This document shows, piece by piece, positions 36,040-44,119 of a stretch of DNA of 64,000 nucleotides; the stretch's first letter is position 1; each line of letters opens with the position of its first letter. The DNA is taken from assembly GCF_015752285.1 (NCBI RefSeq), contig NZ_JADOUY010000008.1, positions 1 through 64,000 of the forward strand, given 5' to 3'. The stretch is from Mycetocola_A sp015752285 (lineage in GTDB: Bacteria; Actinomycetota; Actinomycetes; Actinomycetales; Microbacteriaceae). The position numbers and the translations under genes are program-made. The notes beneath the pieces are model-generated. The model made no database searches and had not been told where the DNA came from. It was given only the letters and a program-made list of their open reading frames with translations.

Positions 36040-37305
36040 TCAGGCCGCGGTGGAAGCGTTCGTCGCTGACTCCGGGCGGGCAGAGGCAGCGATCCGGGAT
36101 CGCCGTGCACGTTTGACGGCGAAGACCGGCCAGCCGACGATCAAGGCGACGAGGCCAAGCGCTGAGGAGTCGTATCGGCCGAGCGCCTGACGGCGATCCC
36201 AGGCTCGCCGGAGCAGTCCCCCACGGCTGCGCCTGGCTGGGGGCCGGAATTGCAGCAGACCTGCGTCGCGAGCCTCGAACAGCGCAGCCAGGCGGGGCAC
36301 GAAGGTGTTCTCGATCTCCCGGTGCGCATAGTTGGCCGTCAGCCAGCTCGGTTCGATGCTCCGAAACCGCAGCGCGAGCAGGTCAGCGGCGGAACCGAAA
36401 AGCCCGCTGCCCTCAAAGACTTCATTGATGAGAAGCGGGCCGACACCGAACTCATCGAGCACAAGGCTCGGGATGTCGAGTGCAGCGGCTTCGAGGACAG
36501 CCGTCGAACTCACCGTCGCGAAACCGACGGCGCGCTGCAAATGCTGCTGCATCGAGCCCGCCTCGACGACGAGGTTGGCCGGGGCATCCGACGGAAGAAG
36601 CTCGGGCAGCGGGTCCGTCTCGGTGTGCGTCTGTTCCTCGCCCGGTAGCGCACGGACCTTGAGGACGATCCGGAACTGCGGATGCCGTCGCGCGAGTTCC
36701 ACGAGCAGGTCAGCGATCAGCTGCCGCTCCGGTCGTTCCCGCGGCACGATTGCCTGTGCTGCGAAGACAATGCTGTCGCCCGAATCTGACGCGCGGGTGC
36801 CCGCTGTGAGCCTCCGGGCGAACGGGAGGGTGGCGAGCACGAACTCGACGCGAGCCCCGTTCTCGGCGGCAAGGTTCCGATACGCGTCGACCTCCCGGTG
36901 GCTGTGGAGGACGAACAGGTCAGACTGTGTCCGATAGAAGATGCCCTTCCACTTCGCCGGGATCGAAATGCCCGGCAGGCCGCTGACGAGAACCGGTCGA
37001 CGCTGCCGTTTGCTCAGGGCATGCAGGAGCACTTCAGCAACCGGTCCCCTGCAGGCGACGACGACGGCATCCGCCGACGTGATCTGCTCATCACGCAGGA
37101 TGCCGGCGACGGGCAGGATGCGCGCCGTCGCACGCGAGAATCGGGTTCCGGACACCGCATCAAGGACCTGGCGGTTGCTCGCCGTCAGCGCACTGGCGAC
37201 GATGACGAGTGAGATGTCCCAGGTTGCCGGAAGCGAATCCAGCAACGCAGCGCCCCACTTGACGAAGGAGTCGGAATCGACGAGACCGACGACCCGTCTG
37301 CCCAC
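36040..37305 (-). CDS. Putative glycosyltransferase of the nonulosonate cassette (DUF6716-like)
   Basis: 421 residues starting with GTG. The fold looks like a two-domain GT-B or polysialyltransferase-like enzyme: VGLVDSDSFVKWGAALLDSL, VLVSGLPGISIPAKWKGIFY, LFVLHSHREVDAYRNLA, FAAQAIVPRERPERQLIADL, then VVEAGSMQQHLQRAVGFATV and STAVLEAAALDIPSLVLDEF. The last segment resembles the nucleotide-sugar binding end of CMP-sialate-type transferases. A hydrophobic region near the C-terminus (SALGLVALIVGWPVFAV) may attach it to the membrane. Its start shares one base with the neuB stop, so it belongs to that operon and probably transfers the activated acid to a surface glycan. Confidence 0.7.
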   Translation of the reverse strand: MGRRVVGLVDSDSFVKWGAALLDSLPATWDISLVIVASALTASNRQVLDAVSGTRFSRATARILPVAGILRDEQITSADAVVVACRGPVAEVLLHALSKRQRRPVLVSGLPGISIPAKWKGIFYRTQSDLFVLHSHREVDAYRNLAAENGARVEFVLATLPFARRLTAGTRASDSGDSIVFAAQAIVPRERPERQLIADLLVELARRHPQFRIVLKVRALPGEEQTHTETDPLPELLPSDAPANLVVEAGSMQQHLQRAVGFATVSSTAVLEAAALDIPSLVLDEFGVGPLLINEVFEGSGLFGSAADLLALRFRSIEPSWLTANYAHREIENTFVPRLAALFEARDAGLLQFRPPARRSRGGLLRRAWDRRQALGRYDSSALGLVALIVGWPVFAVKRARRSRIAASARPESATNASTAA

Positions 37306-38177
37306 TAAGCGGGAACCCGGCGGAGCTTGGCCAGGGGAGCGAGTTCACCGGGGTAGATCCGCTTGATTCCGTCACCGAGAGCATCCTCGAGGATCCGGAT
37401 GTCACGGACGAGCGTCGAGAAGCCGTGCGGTTCGAGCGATGCGGCGTGGTCGGAACCCCACATCGCCCGGTCGAGGGTGATGTGGCGTTCAACGATACGG
37501 GCGCCGAGTGCGACAGCGGCGATGGAGATCTGGAGACCACGTTCGTGCCCGGAGTAGCCGATCGGCACATCCGGGTACCGCCGTGCGAGCGCGGGGATCA
37601 TCAGGAGGTTGGCTTCCTCTGGTGGCAGCGGGTAAGTGGAGGTCGCATGGAGGATCGTCAGCCGCGCCGGGTCGAGCAGGGAGACGGCGCGGTCGATCTG
37701 TTCGAGGGTCGACATCCCGGTGGAGAGGATGACCGGCTTGCCGGTGGCGTCGATGCGGCGCAGGAGGCCGTCATCGGTCACTGACGCTGAGGCGACCTTG
37801 TATGCCGATACCCGGAGGTCCTCGAGGAAGTCGACGCTGGGTTCGTCCCACGGCGACGCGAACCAGTCGAGTCCTCGCAGGGTGGCGTGATCGCCGATCT
37901 CGACGTACTGCTCGCGGTCGAATTCCACCCGGTAGCGGTAATCGAGGTAGGTCATGTCGCCCCACGGGGTGCTCCGAAGCACGCTCTTCATGTGTTCGGG
38001 CGTCGAGATCGCCGGCGTGCGCTTCTGGAATTTCACGGCCTGCGCTCCGGCATCCGCTGCGACATCGACGAGTTCCTTCGCCAGGGAGACGTCACCGTTG
38101 TGATTGAGGCCGATCTCGGCGATGACGTAGACGGGGTGGCCGGGGCCGATGTCGCGGGATCCGATGCGCAGGGTCAT
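37305..38177 (-). CDS. neuB: NeuB-like nonulosonate synthase lacking the SAF domain
   Basis: 290 residues. The TIM-barrel synthase is complete: VYVIAEIGLNHNGDVSLAKE, AQAVKFQKRTPAISTPEHM, YKVASASVTDDGLLRRIDAT, GKPVILSTGMSTLEQIDRA, ILHATSTYPLPPEEANLLMI and IGYSGHERGLQISIAAVALG, with the metal-binding His in ERHITLDRAMWGSDHAASLE. Standard NeuB proteins are about 340-350 residues and end with an antifreeze-like SAF domain; here the frame stops right after the barrel. It should condense PEP with a hexosamine derivative. It overlaps both neighbours, so the three genes form one operon. Confidence 0.88.
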   Translation of the reverse strand: MTLRIGSRDIGPGHPVYVIAEIGLNHNGDVSLAKELVDVAADAGAQAVKFQKRTPAISTPEHMKSVLRSTPWGDMTYLDYRYRVEFDREQYVEIGDHATLRGLDWFASPWDEPSVDFLEDLRVSAYKVASASVTDDGLLRRIDATGKPVILSTGMSTLEQIDRAVSLLDPARLTILHATSTYPLPPEEANLLMIPALARRYPDVPIGYSGHERGLQISIAAVALGARIVERHITLDRAMWGSDHAASLEPHGFSTLVRDIRILEDALGDGIKRIYPGELAPLAKLRRVPA

Positions 38178-39346
38178 GCGTGTGTCCTTTCAGGGAGTAC
38201 CAGGTCGGCGAGTTCGCGGACGGCGCCGTCACCGCCGTTGCGGGTGAGAACGACCCGGGCGGCCGGGACGACATCAGGATGGGCGTCGGCGACGACGATC
38301 GGCCAGCCGACGGCTTCGAGGCAGGCGAGATCGTTCACGTCATTGCCGAGGTAGGCGATCCGCGACAGCGGGATGCGTCGTTCGGCCGCCCACTCCCTGA
38401 GAACTGTGCCCTTGTCGGCGACACCGTGCCGCACGTCGATGCCCAGTTTGTTTGCGCGCGCGGAGACGACGGCGTTCTGCTCGGTGGAGAGAATGAGGAC
38501 CGGGTATCCTGCGTCGCGCAGCAGGGCGATACCGAGCCCGTCTCCGCGGTGGGCGACAACGGATTCGGTGCCATCCTGCCCGACGTGGACCCGGTTGTCG
38601 GTGTGCACACCGTCGAAGTCGGTGACGACGGCATCCACGTCGATGGCTGTTCGGGGTCTGCTTGACGCGTCCATCCGCACGGCGGCCAGCAGCTCGGCCT
38701 CGGTGTCGATCTCGAGTGCGCTGGGCGGGGAGACGAGCCCCATCCCGATACGTCCGAAAAATCGGTGTCGCGAGCGGCGGAATCCGTCGACGCGCATCAC
38801 ATAGAACGCGCCGGTCTCCTGATACTGCGGTTCGCGGTCCTGTCGACGCGGCCGGGTGGCGGCATCATGATTGACGGCCGCCGCTCCCTTATCGGTTTCC
38901 CGCCAGAGGAAGGAGTGAGACTCGACCGCTGAGAAAACGACATCGGACTCACCGAGGGTGACCCGTTCGACGGCGTCGTCGAGGTCGTCAGGTGAGATGA
39001 ACGGGGAGGTGGCCTGGAGAAAGACGAGGATGTCCGGCCGGATGCCGTCGCGCTCGAGTTCATCGAGGACGTGCAGGAGCGCGCTTTCGCTCGACGCGGT
39101 ATCCGTCGCGAGGTCATCCGGGCGGTCGATGACGCCTGCCCCATATGCTTCAGCAGCTTCTGCGATCTCCGCCGAATCCGTGCTGACGAACACCGTGTCG
39201 ATCTGCCTGGCGTTGCGGGCGGCGACGACAGCTCGTGCGACGAGCGGGATCCCACCGACGCGACGGATGTTCTTGCCGGGGACACCGCGGGAACCTCCGC
39301 GTGCCGGGATGACGGCGACGACGAGGTTCGGTGCTGGCTGGGGCAT
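38174..39346 (-). CDS. Fusion of CMP-nonulosonate cytidylyltransferase (NeuA-like) and HAD phosphatase
   Basis: 390 residues in two domains. Residues 1-220 are a NeuA/KdsB-like cytidylyltransferase: VVAVIPARGGSRGVPGKNIR, LQATSPFISPDDLDDAVERV and a QETGAFYVMRVDGF segment. Residues 240-390 are a KdsC/NeuA-C-like HAD: DAVVTDFDGVHTDNRVHVGQ with the nucleophile Asp, ILSTEQNAVVSARANKLGI, GVADKGTVLREWAAERRIPL and YLGNDVNDLACLEAVGWPIV. The order suggests dephosphorylation of the 9-phosphate and CMP activation in one chain. A TAGCCT box six bases before the ATG points to a leaderless promoter for the operon. Confidence 0.88.
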   Translation of the reverse strand: MPQPAPNLVVAVIPARGGSRGVPGKNIRRVGGIPLVARAVVAARNARQIDTVFVSTDSAEIAEAAEAYGAGVIDRPDDLATDTASSESALLHVLDELERDGIRPDILVFLQATSPFISPDDLDDAVERVTLGESDVVFSAVESHSFLWRETDKGAAAVNHDAATRPRRQDREPQYQETGAFYVMRVDGFRRSRHRFFGRIGMGLVSPPSALEIDTEAELLAAVRMDASSRPRTAIDVDAVVTDFDGVHTDNRVHVGQDGTESVVAHRGDGLGIALLRDAGYPVLILSTEQNAVVSARANKLGIDVRHGVADKGTVLREWAAERRIPLSRIAYLGNDVNDLACLEAVGWPIVVADAHPDVVPAARVVLTRNGGDGAVRELADLVLPERTHA

Positions 39347-39352
39347 GCCCTC

Positions 39353-39358
39353 AGGCTA
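39353..39358 (-). promoter_or_regulatory. -10 element TAGCCT of the nonulosonate operon (leaderless)
   Basis: TAGCCT, six bases (GAGGGC), then ATG 39346. The spacer is purine-rich but too close to act as a Shine-Dalgarno for a leadered mRNA. Confidence 0.55.
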
Positions 39359-39434
39359 GGAACACTCCGCGCCGTGAAGATGGCCACCGATGGACCGGCA
39401 CGTGAACGGCCGACGACAGCTCAGTGTCTCGGCG

Positions 39435-40817
39435 TCAGGACACCACACCGATCGGCTCCCAGTCCGCCGGGCCTGTGGCTCCTGCGGGATAGTCGGCGAG
39501 AGGTACCTCTCCTGATCGCCAGGACGCGAGGATCGGCTCGACGATGCGCCAGCACTGCTCCGCCGTGTCTCCCCGCACCGACAGCGATGGGTCATCGTCG
39601 AAGATGCCCTCGAGCACCTCACCGTATGCACTCAGAGCCCCGGGGCCGAATGCGGCGTGGAACGTCGCCCGTTCGAGGTCATGAGGGTCGTCCGGCCCGT
39701 TGATGTTGATGGAAAGCGACAGCTCGTCCGGTGCGAGGAACAGGCGCAGGATCGTCGGTTCCGTGCTGCCGCGAAACCCGGTTGGCACGTGGTTGGCGGG
39801 TTTGAAACGCACAATGATTTCCCGGCGGCGGGCGGCGAGCGCCTTGCCGGAGCGCAAAGTGAATGGGACGCCTGCCCAGCGCCAGGTGTCGATCTGCACC
39901 GTCACTTCGGCGAGCGTCTCGGTCTGCAGCGCAGGATCGACGCCCGGTTCGTCTGCATACGACGGGTAGTCCCGCCCGTCCACTGCGCCTGCGGTGTACC
40001 TGGCACGGCGGCCGGCCGCTGCCGGGTCGTTGTTCCATGCGGTTGTTGCCCGCAGTGCGAGCCCCTTGGCGTCGCGGATGTCGGCTGCGCCGAGGGTCGA
40101 CGGCGGTTCCATGGCGAACACGGCGAGCACCTGGAGCAGGTGGCTCTGGATCATGTCGACGAGCGCGCCGGCGTGGTCGTAATACCCGGCACGCCCCTCC
40201 AGCCCGAGTTGCTCGTCGTAGACGATGTCGACGCGTTCGACATGCTCGGCGTTGAACAGCGGTTCGAAGATGCGGTTCGCGAAGCGCAACCCGAGGAGGT
40301 TGAAGACGGTGGACCTGCCGAGGAAATGGTCGACCCGGTGGATCCTGTTCTCTGTGACAAGCCCAGCCAGTTGGGCGTTGAGAGCGGCGGCGCTCGTGCT
40401 GTCGGTTCCGAACGGTTTCTCGAGAGCAAGAATGGTGCCGTCGGGGAGGCGCACATCCTCGAGCGCAGCGCAGGCTTTCACGGTGACGGCGGGCGGCAGC
40501 GCGAAATAGAGCGCAGGGGTGCCGGTCGCTTCGGCGAGCAACGCCGAGAGTGCGGATGCGTCGGTGACGTCGGCGGTTCGGAAGACCGTCCGGGCGAGCA
40601 CCGCGTCCACTGCGGGACCCGCTGCATCCACCGTCGCGAACGAAGCCGACACAACGTCGCGCCAGGCGGCATCCGTCAGTTCGTCGACACCGACACCGAT
40701 GAGCTCGACCCGACGGTCGGGCTGTCCGGTGAGGAGCTGGCCGAGTGCGGGGAGGAGAAGTCTCGAGGAAAGGTCTCCTCCCCCACCGAGAAGGAACAGG
40801 GTGGTTGATCGTGTCAT
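39435..40817 (-). CDS. Glucose-6-phosphate dehydrogenase, divergent paralogue
   Basis: 460 residues. The active-site box is RVDHFLGRSTVFNLLGLRFA (classical form RIDHYLGKE), with YDEQLGLEGRAGYYDHAGAL and PFTLRSGKALAARRREIIV as further family motifs. The N-terminal coenzyme loop is LLGGGGDLSSRLLLPALG instead of GxxGDLA. The replacement of the K/E pair after LG and the glycine-rich start suggest altered cofactor or substrate use, so it may not be the housekeeping Zwf. No 6-phosphogluconolactonase or gnd is adjacent. It is read independently of the nonulosonate operon. Confidence 0.85.
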   Translation of the reverse strand: MTRSTTLFLLGGGGDLSSRLLLPALGQLLTGQPDRRVELIGVGVDELTDAAWRDVVSASFATVDAAGPAVDAVLARTVFRTADVTDASALSALLAEATGTPALYFALPPAVTVKACAALEDVRLPDGTILALEKPFGTDSTSAAALNAQLAGLVTENRIHRVDHFLGRSTVFNLLGLRFANRIFEPLFNAEHVERVDIVYDEQLGLEGRAGYYDHAGALVDMIQSHLLQVLAVFAMEPPSTLGAADIRDAKGLALRATTAWNNDPAAAGRRARYTAGAVDGRDYPSYADEPGVDPALQTETLAEVTVQIDTWRWAGVPFTLRSGKALAARRREIIVRFKPANHVPTGFRGSTEPTILRLFLAPDELSLSININGPDDPHDLERATFHAAFGPGALSAYGEVLEGIFDDDPSLSVRGDTAEQCWRIVEPILASWRSGEVPLADYPAGATGPADWEPIGVVS

Positions 40818-40846
40818 CCTCCGACCCTATTCCCCTGGCCGTACGG

Positions 40847-41599
40847 TCAGGTGTACATCAGCGACCCGGGTGTGGTGAGCAGCGTGCCGGTCTCCAGCCA
40901 GGTCTTCAGGCCGGAGAGGATCATCGGCCAGCCACCGTACAGCTGCTCGTTTGCACCCTCACGCAGCTGGTCGTGCGTGACCGTCAACCTGCACGAGTCC
41001 TCGACCTGTTCGATCTCCCAGGTGACCCGCGATGTGCCCTCGCTCTTCACATCGTCTCCCCACAGGGCCACCATGCTCTGAACCAGCCTCCTGGGCGGAT
41101 CGATCTCGAGGATCTCTCCTTCACCGAGCGGGGCATCCGCCCTGACGTTGGTCATCTCGTAGTGCGATCCGGCCGACCAGTCGGTTTCGACGCGGTTCCC
41201 GAAGCTGTATTTGCTGCGGATGTCGGAGTCGACGATCGCCTCCCAGAGCCGCTCGGGCGTCGTCTTGATGTAGACCTCGAAGATCTTCTCCATGGTGTTC
41301 TCCAATTCCTTCTTCAGGCCGCTGAGACCAGCAGCCCAGTTCTCTGCGTACTTGCTCACCCATCGGTCGTGGACGAGCTGGATCGGCACGGCGTTGAGGA
41401 AATGGAATTTTTCCCGCCCGTCTCGCCTCGTGACGATGAGTCCGGCGTCTTCGAGTTGCTTGAGATGCTTCATCACCCCGAACCGGGAGATGTCGAATCG
41501 TGATTCAAGCGCCCCGAGGGTCTGGCCGTCCTCGCGGTAGAGATCATCGAGGAGCGCGCGGCGAGTCGGATCGGCCAGCGCTTTGAAGATCTCGTCCAT
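40847..41599 (-). CDS. ArsR-type HTH fused to an SRPBCC/AHSA1 domain
   Basis: 250 residues. Residues 1-95 are an ArsR winged helix (FKALADPTRRALLDDLYRED, then LESRFDISRFGVMKHLKQLE). Residues 105-250 are an SRPBCC (AHSA1-like) ligand-binding domain (IFEVYIKTTPERLWEAIVDS, then RVTWEIEQVEDSCRLTVTHD). Such fusions are found in actinobacteria as single-component sensors; the ligand is unknown. The metal-binding ArsR cysteines are absent. The operator at 41611-41630 fits autoregulation. Confidence 0.87.
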   Translation of the reverse strand: MDEIFKALADPTRRALLDDLYREDGQTLGALESRFDISRFGVMKHLKQLEDAGLIVTRRDGREKFHFLNAVPIQLVHDRWVSKYAENWAAGLSGLKKELENTMEKIFEVYIKTTPERLWEAIVDSDIRSKYSFGNRVETDWSAGSHYEMTNVRADAPLGEGEILEIDPPRRLVQSMVALWGDDVKSEGTSRVTWEIEQVEDSCRLTVTHDQLREGANEQLYGGWPMILSGLKTWLETGTLLTTPGSLMYT

Positions 41600-41605
41600 G
41601 CGCAA

Positions 41606-41635
41606 ACATTATGTGACCATTTGGTCACATGTCAA
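41606..41635 (-). promoter_or_regulatory. Promoter with operator in the spacer, leaderless (ArsR-SRPBCC gene)
   Basis: Minus strand: TTGACA (41630-41635), an 18-base spacer, TAATGT (41606-41611), six bases, ATG 41599. The 20-base palindrome at 41611-41630 (nine-base arms ATGTGACCA/TGGTCACAT, TT between) fills the spacer, so repressor and RNA polymerase must compete. Confidence 0.8.
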
Positions 41636-41649
41636 GGGTGGTCAACGGC

Positions 41650-41681
41650 AAAAGGACGGGCAGCCAGGAGGCCGCCCGTCC
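41650..41681 (-). terminator. Terminator of the apionate operon
   Basis: On the minus strand GGACGGGCGGCC, TCCT, GGCTGCCCGTCC, then TTTTGCC: a 12-bp stem with one mismatch and a short T tract, 17 bases past the apnO stop. Confidence 0.8.
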
Positions 41682-41697
41682 CTCTCCCCGATCGGCT

Positions 41698-42561
41698 CTA
41701 GCGTTCGATCTTGTCGAGGTGCAGCATCGCTGCGAGGTTCTTGTCGAGCTCCTCGTCGGTGAACACCTTCTTCCAGTCATCCTTGATGATCGAGGACTTT
41801 CCGTAATCCATGGCGATGAGGCAGGCGTCGCTGAACGGGTTGTCTCCGCGGAGCCCATTGGCGAGGGCGACCTGCGTGTGACCGAGAAGGATCGACCGTG
41901 CGGCCGGCTCCGGAACGCCCATCGTGTTCACGGCCTCGTCGAGGGCCTCCTTGAGGAGGGCGCCGATCATGCAGGCGATGGTCTCGACGAGGGTGGGCTC
42001 GAGTTGCGCCAGCTGCTTGATGGTGACCCAGTGCACGTCGACGACGGGGGCATAGATGGCACGCACGGTGGCTTCGACGATCGCCTTCTTCTCGGGGTCG
42101 TCCGATTCGATCGCCGCGATGGCATCCTGCGGTGCAGCGATGCCCCCGAAGGTGTCTGCGTACTCTTCCGGGGTGGTGCGCTGAAGGAAGATCGACGGGT
42201 GGCAGGGGTGCGCGACGGCCTGGATGACGTCTTCGCGGGTGGTGAGCAGGCCCGCGTATGCGGCAGCCGGGTCGAGGGTGAGGACGATCGCGCCCGCCTT
42301 CAGCTGCGGAACGATCTCCGCAGTGACCGGGCCGAGGGCGAGGTCGGGAACGGCGAGCACGATGATGTCGGCGTCGGCGACCGCTGTTGCGGTGTCGGTG
42401 AGTTCCCGGCCGGCGGCGCGGACGCGGTCCTGCCCGACGGGCGAATTCTCGCTGTAGAAGACGGTGTGCTCGGTCTTCGCGAGGTTGTCGGAGACGCGGG
42501 TCCCCATCTTTCCCCCTGCGCCGATCACGGCGATGGTGGGGGCGAAGTCTGTCGTGGTCAT
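41698..42561 (-). CDS. apnO: D-apionate oxidoisomerase (ApnO-like)
   Basis: 287 residues. The N-terminal Rossmann loop is IAVIGAGGKMGTRVSDNLAK. Next come DIIVLAVPDLALGPVTAEIV, GAIVLTLDPAAAYAGLL, and AHPCHPSIFLQ, and a helical C-terminal domain (ETIACMIGALLKEALDEAVN) of 6-phosphogluconate-dehydrogenase type. These features match ApnO, which oxidises D-apionate and shifts the acid to give 3-oxo-isoapionate. The assignment rests largely on the gene set: all four downstream steps of the known pathway are encoded in order. It overlaps oiaC by four bases and ends the operon. Confidence 0.82.
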   Translation of the reverse strand: MTTTDFAPTIAVIGAGGKMGTRVSDNLAKTEHTVFYSENSPVGQDRVRAAGRELTDTATAVADADIIVLAVPDLALGPVTAEIVPQLKAGAIVLTLDPAAAYAGLLTTREDVIQAVAHPCHPSIFLQRTTPEEYADTFGGIAAPQDAIAAIESDDPEKKAIVEATVRAIYAPVVDVHWVTIKQLAQLEPTLVETIACMIGALLKEALDEAVNTMGVPEPAARSILLGHTQVALANGLRGDNPFSDACLIAMDYGKSSIIKDDWKKVFTDEELDKNLAAMLHLDKIER

Positions 42562-43352
42562 CGGTTTCTCCTCAGGTAGTCCAGTGTGGTGGCCGTCCAG
42601 GCGATCTCCGCCTCGACGGTGGTCTTGGGGTCGCCCTGCCAGGGCAACCAGTGTTCGACGATCTCGTTGATCCCGCGCTCGCCGGGTGTGACCGTGTCGA
42701 GCAGGTGGCGGTAGTCGTGCAGCCCATCGCCCATCGGCGCACCGCTGTAGGTGAACCCGACCCAGCCCTCCTGACGAGCGAAGGCGAAGTCCTTCACGTG
42801 AACGTTGCGGGTGAGTGGGGCGCACCGTTCGACAGCATTCCTCGGGAGTTCAAGTCCGGCGACGACGTTGGCCGGGTCGAGGCAGATGCCGAGCCGGTCG
42901 CTGCCGACCCGCTCGACGAGTCCGACGAGGTCTGCTGTCGGCACCTGTTCGTATGTCTCGAGCGCGAGTGTCACTCCCGCCGTCTCGAAAGACGGCATGG
43001 CGTCGGTGAGGATCAGTTCCGCTTCGCCGAGGCTGGGGCGGTGATCCGGCCCGAAGAGCATGCTGCGAATGAGCTCGGCGTCGAAGAGCTCGGCCAGTCG
43101 CAGGAACGATTCGAGGTGGCCGGACCCGATGCCCTTTGTGCCCAGTTCGATCCGGAGCCCGAGGTTGCGGGCTTCGGCCGCAACCGCGGCGAGCTCGGAG
43201 CGCGACATGGTGAGCAGGGGCGCGTAGTCGCAGATCTGAAACAGGTCGACATCGAGCTCACGGGTGCGCTCGAAGGCGCCGACCAGGCTCAGCGGTTCGG
43301 GGACCTGTGTCGAGTGCTGCCAGAAGAAGGCGTAGGTGCCGAGCCCGATCAT
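42558..43352 (-). CDS. oiaC: 3-oxo-isoapionate decarboxylase-like TIM-barrel protein (OiaC-like)
   Basis: 264 residues of the xylose-isomerase-like TIM barrel. Metal-site strands are visible: GVTLALETYEQVPTADLVGL, LGICLDPANVVAGLELPRNA, and NVHVKDFAFARQEGWVGFTY. The start MIGLGTYAFFWQHSTQVPEP is close to the pattern of this group. In the D-apionate pathway OiaC decarboxylates 3-oxo-isoapionate to L-erythrulose and belongs to this superfamily. Standing alone it would only be called a sugar phosphate isomerase/epimerase; the neighbours ApnO, LerK, LerI and DerI make OiaC the best call. It shares four bases with both adjacent genes. Confidence 0.75.
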   Translation of the reverse strand: MIGLGTYAFFWQHSTQVPEPLSLVGAFERTRELDVDLFQICDYAPLLTMSRSELAAVAAEARNLGLRIELGTKGIGSGHLESFLRLAELFDAELIRSMLFGPDHRPSLGEAELILTDAMPSFETAGVTLALETYEQVPTADLVGLVERVGSDRLGICLDPANVVAGLELPRNAVERCAPLTRNVHVKDFAFARQEGWVGFTYSGAPMGDGLHDYRHLLDTVTPGERGINEIVEHWLPWQGDPKTTVEAEIAWTATTLDYLRRNR

Positions 43353-44119
43353 GACCGGACTCCGGACTGTGCCAGCTCCGCTGCCTCATCGAGGACGGAT
43401 GCCAGCGCCTCCGGGTCGTGCGCGAAGCGCCCGAGGAACACGCCGTCGACGTCGGAACCGAGGTCTGTCAGCAGACCGGGTCCGGCGCTTCCGCCGTAGA
43501 TCACCGAACTGCCGTCGCGACCGTCGAGGGAAGCGAGAACCCGTCGCAGTCGCGCGCAGACAATACGAATGTGATCGGCGTCTGCCGGCTCGGCTGCGCC
43601 GATCGCCCAGACCGGTTCGTACGCCACGATCACCCGCCCGGTGGGCGCGTCGGCGAGAGCGGATTCGAGTTGCCGGACGACCTCGTCGGCGGCGGCATCC
43701 GGTGCCACGCGCTCGATTTCGCCGATGCAGAGGACGGGAGCGATGCCGTTTCGCAATGCGGCCGCGGCCTTGTCGGCAACAACCAGCTCGGTCTCACCGA
43801 AGATCCGACGCCGTTCGGCATGCCCGACTTCGACGACCCCCACGCCGAGCTCAGCGAGCTCTACGCCGCTGACCTCCCCGGTGTACGCGCCGTCGTCTTC
43901 CCAGAACAGGTCCTGGGCACCGACGATGACCCGTGTTCCAGCGACGGCATCGAGAGCGGCCGGGATGGAGACAAAGCTCGGAATGATGAAAAGTTCGACC
44001 GCACCACTCGTCACCGATTCGTGGCTGCGCCCCAGTTCCGCGACCCGACCGAACCAGGAACGGGCTCGGGCATGCCCGAAGTACATTTTCAGGCTCACTC
44101 CGACGGTGACGGGCGGCAT
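43349..44119 (-). CDS. lerI: Triosephosphate-isomerase family enzyme, L-erythrulose-1-phosphate isomerase (LerI-like)
   Basis: 256 residues. TIM signatures are present: VGVSLKMYFGHARARSWFGR at the N-terminus (Lys of the NxK motif, here SLKMY), GVVEVGHAERRRIFGETELV with the active-site His, VIVAYEPVWAIGAAEPADAD with the catalytic Glu, and YGGSAGPGLLTDLGSDVDGV for phosphate binding. The SLKMY start in place of NWKMN is the mark of the tetrulose-phosphate clade rather than TpiA. Expected step: L-erythrulose 1-phosphate to D-erythrulose 4-phosphate. The start shares one base with the derI stop. Confidence 0.82.
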   Translation of the reverse strand: MPPVTVGVSLKMYFGHARARSWFGRVAELGRSHESVTSGAVELFIIPSFVSIPAALDAVAGTRVIVGAQDLFWEDDGAYTGEVSGVELAELGVGVVEVGHAERRRIFGETELVVADKAAAALRNGIAPVLCIGEIERVAPDAAADEVVRQLESALADAPTGRVIVAYEPVWAIGAAEPADADHIRIVCARLRRVLASLDGRDGSSVIYGGSAGPGLLTDLGSDVDGVFLGRFAHDPEALASVLDEAAELAQSGVRS

